Part shown: positions 11,982 to 19,737 of the stretch, in pieces | Layout of the letters: every line of letters starts with the position of its first letter | Numbering within the stretch: position 1 is the stretch's first letter | From: Agarophyton chilense | Taxonomy: Eukaryota > Rhodophyta > Florideophyceae > Gracilariales > Gracilariaceae | Length of the DNA: 64,000 nt | NCBI GenBank assembly: GCA_030374765.1 | Contig: JARGXX010000022.1 | Span: 1,426,001-1,490,000, forward strand | Reading direction: 5' to 3' | The notes under the pieces: generated by a model | Seen by the model: the letters and a program-made list of their open reading frames with translations, nothing else | Databases searched by the model: none | Told to the model about the DNA's origin: nothing | Program-made: the position numbers and the translations under genes

Positions 11982-12722
11982 TGTAGCATTCTAGATGCAC
12001 CTGAGTTCGACCGTTCGGAATACTACGAAGTCGCGATACGGCATTCATAACCTATTGCTTGAGCTATACTCGATAACAGAAGTTATGAGAAGAATTACTT
12101 CATGGAAAGATTTTTACAGGAGAAATCTACTATGGAAGTACTGTATTTAGTGTACACTGTAAGGTGCCACTATCAAACATTTTATTTGGTATTATTTAGA
12201 TGATTGTGTAGTGGCACGCCACGTGTGTGCATTACTGTACAGTACTTGCTTGGCCTCTTGGCAAATTAAAGGGCGCAAGGCCAAGGTGTGGACGGCTGAA
12301 GGCCAACCAACAACCAACTTAACACAATGTTGGTGTGTCCTACAAATCCTAAAGTGGTTCACCACGTAAAGGCACCTATAGTGTCAGTTCTTAACCGTTC
12401 TGAGCTATAGCTCTTGTTCCGGGGATACCCTCTACTGGTGCGCATTTACCGCCCTTTTCCTACAGTTGTCTTTGTGTGTGTGTGTGTGGGTTGTTTCTTT
12501 GTTGTTTTCTCTATTTTTTATGGTTATTTGTGTTATCACAATGGTTGTCGAGCCGAACTTGTGTGCATTACGTACCGCCGTACCTGGACATCTGACTCGT
12601 GAATACACGTATTATTCCCATAGTTCAGGCACACCTGGTTGCTTTCCGCACACTCTCTTCTTATCTAAAAACCGTCGCTAGCAAGGCGACACACGCTCTC
12701 CGCGGTTATTTCTGTGGATACC
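11982..12722 (+). repeat. E2 3' LTR, main part (last 21 bp at 22591-22611)
   Basis: Starts TGTAGCATTC after a degraded purine tract. It aligns throughout with E4's 3' LTR (51970-52685), for example the AAAGGGCGC, CAACAACCA and AGCTNTAGCTCTTGTTC blocks. CACGTG lies at 12220-12225. A TG microsatellite-like run lies at 12473-12488. E3 interrupts the LTR at 12722. The terminal 21 bases ending CTCTACA are found beyond E3, giving a reconstructed LTR of about 760 bp. Confidence 0.8.
12718..12722 (+). repeat. E3 target-site duplication, left copy (ATACC)
   Basis: ATACC directly precedes the TG of E3's 5' LTR; the identical ATACC directly follows the CA of the 3' LTR (22586-22590). Five bases is typical of Ty3/gypsy integrase. 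Confidence 0.95.
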
Positions 12723-13634
12723 TGTAGAGCAACGCCCAGTCAGGGGATACTTGAAGATGCAACTCATAGAATGAGGATTGAACCCTCCAAGGGTTATGAT
12801 TATGATCCCCTCTAAGGTGTGCTGAGGTGGCACTGTTTTCCGGTTATATTTCGCCTATAAGAGAAAATTCGGATGGCCCATGGTTGGATTGGCCCCGTGA
12901 TACACGTGGCTTAATTTTGGCACCGATTTTCGGATATTTGTAGAACGTTGGACTTTTGGGCCCTGGCAGTGGGATCTCCACGTGTATGGCCCTGAGCAGG
13001 TGTGCACTACTGTAGAGTTTAGTTAGTGGGCCCTACTTAGGGAGGCGAGATCTGACAGTCCGAGCTCAGAGTAAATGACAACCAAGGTTGGTCTTCGATA
13101 CCTTTAGAGGTTCTTCGTCACCATCGTTTCGGCCTTACAACCCGGAACGGGCTCTGGTTAGCAACGCCTGCGTAGGGACACGACTCCACTTGGAGAGTGC
13201 CCACGTTTGGGTTCCGTGCAACCATCCCCTTGGGACCGCTCAGACGACCTGCGTGCACGATACCCCGTGGGGGTTCTGCTTACTTGTTGCGTGCTTTTTG
13301 TGTTTCCTTTCGAGGACAGGTTTTCGCCCCTGTACTGGGTTTTTTTTGTTGTTTCGCCCCTTTTCTGGTTCTCGGGTCCGGTGCCTGTTAGTGCCCGACC
13401 CTCGCCCCGTTTTTCCTCTTCGCCGGATTTTCCCCCATTCTTTGGGATACCCATACCCATTCCCGATCCACGGTTTCTACCCCCCACCTCCGTCGGTACT
13501 GCCGGAATCCCCCGTGGGAGTTACACCCCACACTACGGGTGGAACGGAGGGCTCTGTCTCTGAGTCTGCCTCCCCCAGGGAGCAAGGCTTCGAACACCTT
13601 GAGAGCACTTCCCGTCGCCGGGTTTTGCTCCACA
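12723..13634 (+). repeat. E3 5' LTR (912 bp)
   Basis: TGTAGAGC...GCTCCACA. A TATA-like TTATATT lies at 12844-12850, with CACGTG palindromes at 12903-12908 and 12979-12984 and a pyrimidine-rich stretch in the R/U5 half. The minus-strand and plus-strand small ORFs inside it are repeated in the 3' copy only because the LTR is repeated. Confidence 0.95.
12844..12862 (+). promoter_or_regulatory. Candidate E3 core promoter in U3
   Basis: TTATATTTCGCCTATAAGA contains two TATA-like elements about 10 bp apart in the U3 part of the LTR. Placement is plausible for a Pol II promoter, but no transcript evidence exists here. Confidence 0.35.
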
Positions 13635-13636
13635 AG

Positions 13637-13654
13637 TGGTCTCCCGACTTAGAA
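13637..13654 (+). other. E3 primer-binding site
   Basis: TGGTCTCCCGACTTAGAA, two bases after the LTR end and identical to E1's PBS. The primer tRNA would end in TTCTAAGTCGGGAGACCA. Confidence 0.9.
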
Positions 13655-13861
13655 TCCGTTCTCGGACTTTTGGGTTGGTCATCCACGTGTTGGAATATCT
13701 CTTGGAAGAGGAAGCACCGTCGTGAAGATTTGTTGTAGTGGTCCCCTTTGGAAAGGGTGGAATTGGTTTTTATTTTTGTTTTGTGTTTTGTCATCCGTTC
13801 TCCGGGAATCTCGTGATCGAATTTCATCGTTACCCCGAATCGTCGGTGTCGTGTCTGCAGC

Positions 13862-15892
13862 ATGTCTCCGCCTACCCGTGGTTATAGAACTGGATCGAAC
13901 CGTCAAGCGGATTCAGTGCCCCCGGCCCCGCCTAGGTCGAGGAACTCTATTCCCGAAGGTCGGAAGGATTCCGGTATCGATCCGGACACTCGGAGAGAAC
14001 CATCAGTGGTTTCAGGTCCTCGAGAGGTCGTGGTTGTGGGCCTAGCTCCAGTGGTGGAGCCCCCCTCAGCAGCACCCCGAAGTCGGGCCGACCCTGAATT
14101 ACAGCGCCTGGAGACTCGAATTGATATCGCCAACGCGGCTCACATCGAGCTCCTTCAGGAGGTTACTACCCTCCGCCTCAAGATGGAGGACGCTCAGGTG
14201 CAGGGAGTCGCCGATGACCTTCGTACCCTGAGGAGGGATGTGAACTCCCTTTTGGAAAGCTTTGGTACCCCTGGGGTCTTTATCCAGCAGTACCGGAGCC
14301 TCGTGGAGGAACACCGCGTGCAAGCGGAACGCTTCCGAGCTCGGCTGGACACCCTCGAGGCCATTATCCGTATGGGCGGAGACACAGAAGCCTCGAAGGA
14401 TAAACCCGACGTTTCGGAAGACGAAGAACACCGCTCCGCTAAACGGGACCGCCGCAGGTCCAAGAAGAGGGTTCACCTTCAAGAGGATGTATCGGATTCC
14501 GATCCCAATCGCTCGTCACCGAGTTCGTCCTCCGAATCTTCGGATAGTGAAGATGGACGCCGGTCATCCCGGGCGACTCGGTCGAAGGCTATTTACACCT
14601 CTCAAGGGGCAATCCGTACCCGAAAGAAGGGTAGGAAACACCTTGGATTAAGGGAGCTGAAGCCGACGAATTCTTTCTATCGGAAGCTGCTATCGTACCG
14701 CTATTACCGGTTGGATAACCCTTCGGGAGATCGAACATCCCGCGGAACGGGTAAGGTCAAGGACTACATCAAAAGCCTGAGCATCACCCTACAGAAGAGG
14801 GAGTTCACAGGAACAGACCCAATTCTGGTGCTCGATTTCCTTGCGAGGTTCGTCCAGGAGGCTGACATCCTCGGTATGAGTGAAGCCCAAGCGTATCTTG
14901 CATTACCCTATTTCTTAAAGGGGATGGCTGAAGACCAGTTCAACTCCGTCCGTGGATCATCCCGAGCCTCGGAAGGGGGAGTCACGTGCTGGCCCGAAGC
15001 GGTGCAGTACCTCTTGAGGTCATACGCTACTGGAAATGCGATTCAGGAAGCAATCCTTGCATTAAGGGATACGCGGCAGAAGCCGATGGAAACCGAAACT
15101 GTGTATTCAACTCGCTTGAATAAAGCGTTTCACCGATGCGGAAATGTATTCCCCGCCTACGAGAGATGCTCCATGTTTGTGGATGGTTTGGACCCCTCGA
15201 TAAGGGCATTGGTTGCCCGACATCGGGAAGAGAAGCGCAAGCTGACCTACTTGGAATTGGTTCAGTACGCCCAGGCTGATGGGGATACTCTCCGTGCCCG
15301 GCAGAACCGAAAGAGTCGGCCGACACGTGCACTCCTCGCCGATGGAGGTAACTCGTCTTCGTCATTCGCAGGAGGCCCTGCCCCTGTGGGGGTCAATGAT
15401 AACATTCACTTCATGGGAAGTAACCCCGAATCTATGGGTACGTCTGAGTTGCCGTCGACATCCGCTCCAACTACGGATGAACACCCTGCGCTCTATACCC
15501 ACGGACAGAGGGTGCCAGCCGCATCGCTACCTTTTGCGAATACCGCTGCTCGGTTCTCTCGCCCCTGATGGAGGGATACAGCACCACGTCGCGTGGATTC
15601 ACGTCCACAACCGAACCCGGCAGAGCTGATTTGCTATTTGTGTTACATCCATGGTCACAAAGCACCAGACTGCACATTTCTCCTGCGGGAGGGTTCACGA
15701 ATTATCGCTCAGTACGAGGCTCTGACCCCTGAGGAGAAAGCTCGAGTCCCGAGTAGGTCCTATGAGGAACAAAGGATACTCCGAGCTCACCTTGCTGACA
15801 GGGATACAGAACTTGTACCCGCGAACGGGGAACAACCGGTCCCCTTCGAGGCAGCTGCACCGAATTCGGTGGGGTCCGCTTCGAAAAACTAA
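13862..15892 (+). pseudogene. gag: E3 gag polyprotein with capsid and CCHC zinc knuckle; one in-frame TGA
   Basis: ATG at 13862. Order: basic/Pro-rich N-terminus; a heptad-like leucine-rich stretch at about residues 80-180; a Ser/Asp/Arg-rich hinge at about 185-245; the capsid-like domain (SYRYYRLD, TDPILVLDFL, EDQFNSVRGSS, FVDGLDPSIRALVARHRE) to about 480; then a Ser/Pro-rich linker. A TGA at 15566-15568 follows FSRP. The frame then stays open to the TAA at 15890-15892 and contains a perfect CX2CX4HX4C zinc knuckle (15632-15673). The TGA is one transition from CGA, so the nucleocapsid was probably part of gag. Without readthrough the protein lacks its RNA-binding knuckle. Pol overlaps the end of this frame in the -1 register. 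Confidence 0.9.
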
Positions 15893-18504
15893 ACTTGGGA
15901 GTCTCCCCTGCGGGAGGGGCGTCTTCTAAGCCGGAGTTGAAGACGCCCGAGGCGCTCCAGCTTCGCTCCCCAGCTGTGACAATCCTTTCAAGGAAAACGG
16001 CTGACACCGACGTTAACTCGGGATACTTTAGTGTCCTCCGTCGCCCGTGGATACGGTCCCGTAATCTCCGTATTCCGGATCGGGTTATGGTAATGGCCAA
16101 GCGGAATTATAAAGTATTCGCCGACTTCGGTCTGTCCAACCAGTTTATGGTTCGTCAATTATCTGTCCTGGATACAGGAGCCGCTCCTAACTTAATTCAT
16201 GTGGAATTGTTACCCCCGCTGCTCCGGGTCCAAGTTCGTACCGGTCCACGTTTGGATATCGCCGATGCGAACAACAACCCGCTACGGACACTGGGTACAA
16301 TTTCCCTCATGGTGAGGTTAGGCTCCTATCTCGTTCAACTGGAGGTTATTGTATGCAAGTCACTTGCAGCATCAGTCATACTGGGTTGTGACTTTTGCGA
16401 CCGCTTCGTTGAAGCCATCCGTCCTCGGAATAGAACTGTGGAACTCGAAGACGGGTCTACGATCCCAATCGTTCGTAAACCCTTACAGGGAGCAGCGCGA
16501 ACACGCGTTCCTCTCCCTGTCGCGCAGGAATCTGTGAAGAAGGACCCGGTGTCTACACGGGTAAAGGTTGCGAAGTCAGTGGCTATCCCGCCAGAAACCC
16601 AGGATTGGGTCACAGTTGTTACCAAGCAAATGGGTGTGCATGTGGTACAACCGAACCCGTCTCTGTATACGCGGCGTCAACTCGCCCTTGAGAATGGGGT
16701 TGTCTCTTTGGAACCGGATAAACCTTTCAAGGTTTTGGTAGCCAACTTTGGAAAGACAACGCAGCATTTGGTCAAACACCAGATCCTGGGTTCTGTTCTT
16801 CCACACCCGCATGCGGTCGTACCTACAAATATCTCTATCGCAGAGGTCCTTGGTGTGGCGGACCCTAAGGAGGAGGAGGACACTGCCGAAATCGCGGAAG
16901 GCGGTGAGCATACGACTGCAGCTCCACACGCTGAACACTTTAAACCTCAGGAGGTTACGGCCCCTATCACAGGAGCAGACCAGACGGATCCTGTTCAGGA
17001 ATTTGAGAAATGGGATCTCAACCATGTACCCGCATCTCATCGGGAGAAGCTGAGGCACATGCTTCGTGAATTTACCCCCATGTGGGATGGTTCCCTTGGA
17101 ACTATTGGGATTACAGAACACCGCATCGACTTGTTACCGAACACTCGGCCTATTGCCCAACAGCCTTACAGAACTGGACCGAAAGCTCGGGAAGAGGAGA
17201 AATCTCAGGTGGAGAAGATGCTTAAAGCGGGCGTAGTTGAACCTGCCCAGTCTGCTTGGGCCTCACCAGTGGTGTTAGTTCCGAAACCGGATGGATCGTG
17301 GCGTTTCTGCATCGATTACAGACGCCTGAACGAGGTAATCATTAAGGATGTGTACCCGATCCCTCGGATGGACGAATACATCGACTCCCTTGGGAGCGCT
17401 ACTGTTTTCTCTACCCTCGACGCCAATTCGGGCTACTGGCAAGTCCCTATTAGGGAGGAAGATCGAGACAAAACGGCTTTCGTGAGTCATCAAGGACTTT
17501 TCCGATTCCGGAGGATGCCTTTTGGGTTGACAAATGCCCCTGCAACGTTTCAACGGGCGATAGACATTCTGTTGGCTCCCTTCAAGTGGAGGACGTGTCT
17601 AGTGTATTCAGACGAAATTATTGTCTTCTCCAACAACCTGGATGATCACCTCTATCACGTCAGGGACGTAATGAAGATACTCCGTGACGCGGGAATCACC
17701 TTGAAACTCAAGAAGTGCGAGTTTTTCACCGATTCGGTTAAATATCTGGGTCATATCATCCGTCTCGGACAGCTTTCAATCGATGAAGTACGAGTGAAAT
17801 CCTTGAAGGAAGCAAAACACCCGAAAACTCAAACGGAGTTGCGATCCTTCTTAGGTCTGTGTAACGTGTATCGCCGATTCGTCCCGAACTTTGCGGATAT
17901 TGCCACCCCCCTCAACAGGCTCCTGACAAAGGGACAACCAGTTGAACTGGAACCTTTTGGCGACGCGGAAGCGTCTGCCTTCACGGCACTGGTGAATGCC
18001 GTAGCATCACCGCCAATCTTGGCTCTACCCAATCCTGGGCTTCCTTACGAAGTGGACACCGATGCTAGTGCAAACCAAGTAGGGTGTGCACTGTTCCAAT
18101 CCTCTGAGGATGGTGAACGTCACCCTATTGGGTACTGGTCACGTTCCCTGAATGTCCATGAAAGGAACTACTCGGTCTCCGAGAAAGAATGTTTAGCCGT
18201 CGTGTGGGACTTAGCTACACTTCGCCCCTATCTGATGGGTACTCTTTTCAAAGTCCATACGGACCACGCATGCTTGCGTTAGCTCCTGGAGATCTCCGAA
18301 CCCTGGGGTCGCCTTATGCGCTGGCGTCTCCGACTGTCGGAATTCGACTTTGAGATCCTGTACAAGAAAGGGAAGCTGAACACTCAGGCTGATGCACTAT
18401 CCCGCTTGGGAACCACAGCGGAAACGGAACCCTACGAAGACGATGACATCCCATGTTTGACCGAGGTTGACCAAATTTGGCTCTCCGTAATGGAATGGGA
18501 ATAG
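15799..18504 (+). pseudogene. pol: E3 pol: protease, reverse transcriptase, RNase H; one in-frame TAG, altered RT active site
   Basis: The frame is open from 15799 (first ATG 15895) and overlaps gag by 94 bases in the -1 frame. Counting from that ATG: retropepsin DTGA at residues 93-96; RT motifs CIDYRRLNE, TLDANSGYWQVP and FGLTNAPATFQRAID, and YSDE at 571-574 where chromoviral RTs have YLDD (E2 and E5 both have YLDD). The second catalytic Asp is therefore Glu and Leu is Ser. RNase H starts with DTDAS at about 721, with SEKECLAVVW and HTDHACLR. TAG at 18280-18282 replaces the Trp codon kept in E2 and E5. The frame then continues (MRWRLRLSEFDF, ADALSRLG) to a TAG at 18502. Likely inactive as it stands. 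Confidence 0.9.
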
Positions 18505-19035
18505 GAACTCCTATGGAGACACTGGAACCCTCAGGAATGGGAAAGAAACGAGTGAGACCCGTCGGGGACAGCTCAGGAGAGTGCTAACGCGTGCCTAAAG
18601 CGCCACCTCATATCCGCTTGCGGAGTGGCAACCGGCGCCCGCGCATTTATGTGGCCCACGTCGAATGGCACCGAGCCAGTCAAAAGGCTCTGACGACCAA
18701 CCGTCGCGCAGCCCGCCTCACCGAGCCAATCAAAAGGCTCTGACGACCAACCATCGCACGGCGCGTTGCACCAGAGCAACCTTCGTCCCCGTAGCTCGGG
18801 TTGACGTTGAAGTCTTACCCCCCTGAGATTGGAGACGCTATCGCGTCGCGGTTTCTCAACCGTCACGGAATCTAAGAAATCCGTTGTTATCGGGAAGATC
18901 TTAGCTTTAAGAAGAACCCAAAACTGGGCCGTTTTGACTCCGTAGACGGAAGTTACAACGTAGTCCACAGGCCACTCGGCGCCGTCTGGACAAAGTGCTG
19001 AGACCCGCTCGCAACACGGAAAAGAACCCACCGGG
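18505..19035 (+). other. E3 integrase deletion site with filler DNA and a 50-bp tandem duplication
   Basis: Where about 1.3 kb of integrase would be expected there are 531 bases with no integrase motif in any frame. The segment 18611-18645 (35 bp) is a copy, with one mismatch, of 19881-19915 from the end of the reverse-strand gene. 18669-18718 and 18719-18768 form a 50-bp direct tandem repeat (CACCGAGCCARTCAAAAGGC...). This looks like template switching or end joining with filler. A 190-codon minus-strand open frame here is not treated as a gene. Confidence 0.75.
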
Positions 19036-19086
19036 GTGTGTCTAGACCCTACGTTAACACCCTCAAGGGAACTTGAGCGTTCCAAG

Positions 19087-19326
19087 ATGGAAGAGAAGCC
19101 CGAACAGGGAAAAGTGTACCCGCAAGAATTCGTTATCGATCGCATCGTGCGTCACATCTACACCCCCGAGGGAGAAGTTCGCTACCAAGTCCGATGGTAC
19201 GGATTCTCGCCTGATGAGGATACAGTGGAACCCATTGAGCACCTTCCGAGGTCTAAGGTTTTATCCTATCACCGACGCGCTCGGGTAACCTTGCCTCCAA
19301 ATCTGGATCGTGCCCAAGTCGGGTAA
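19087..19326 (+). CDS. pol: E3 chromodomain (C-terminal remnant of integrase)
   Basis: In the same frame as pol. About 80 codons with EFVIDRIVRH, RYQVRWYGF, EDTVEPIEHLPRS and KVLSYHRRARV: a chromodomain with the aromatic W-Y pair of the cage present. It ends at the TAA at 19324-19326. Chromodomains of this integrase class bind modified histone and direct insertion. Here it is cut off from any catalytic core, so it cannot function as part of an integrase unless expressed separately; the ATG at 19087 is the first possible start. Confidence 0.8.
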   Translation: MEEKPEQGKVYPQEFVIDRIVRHIYTPEGEVRYQVRWYGFSPDEDTVEPIEHLPRSKVLSYHRRARVTLPPNLDRAQVG

Positions 19327-19737
19327 ACCACCACGGGAACTGGTGTGGATGCGACCTCGAAGTGAGGAAGATGTTGGACCTCTGAAGAAGAATTGAAAAG
19401 AGTATCCCGAAGAACACGTATTGAGAGGGAATGTCTACTGGCCCTCGGCCTAGCGCCGTGAACCGGGGAACACAACACCGGTTATCGGGACAGTTTATAA
19501 TGAAAAAGGAAAAGAAGACCCACGAAGTGGAGAAGAAGATTAAGAAGAAGATTAAGAAGAAGATTGGACCCTAGGAAGGGAAGAAGATGAAGAAGAAGAT
19601 GAAGAAGATCCTAAGAAGGAAGAAGAAGAGAAGTAGAAGATAAGACCCTAGGAAGGAAGAAGAAAGGAAGTTATGCAAATATCAGAAGTTTACTATTGTC
19701 GCCAAGCTATGGACTCCACAATTGCCCGAAGGCAGAA
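19327..19737 (+). repeat. E3 spacer with GAA/AAG-rich low-complexity tract
   Basis: 19499-19670 is almost pure AAGAAGATT / GAAGAAG repeats with CCTAGGAAGG islands. It separates the sense pol unit from the end of the antisense gene. No coding sequence is supported. Confidence 0.75.

Noticed and set aside
12473-12488. TG-dinucleotide run as a functional element
   Set aside because: Short microsatellite inside E2's LTR, not shared with E4.
13158-13563. Overlapping 109-216 codon ORFs within E3's LTR, repeated at 22109-22659
   Set aside because: They recur only because the LTR is repeated. The frames contradict each other and lie in the pyrimidine-rich R/U5 region.
18573-19145. 190-codon minus-strand ORF at the integrase deletion
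   Set aside because: Built over filler and tandem repeats. It overlaps the chromodomain on the other strand and has no counterpart in E2, E4 or E5.
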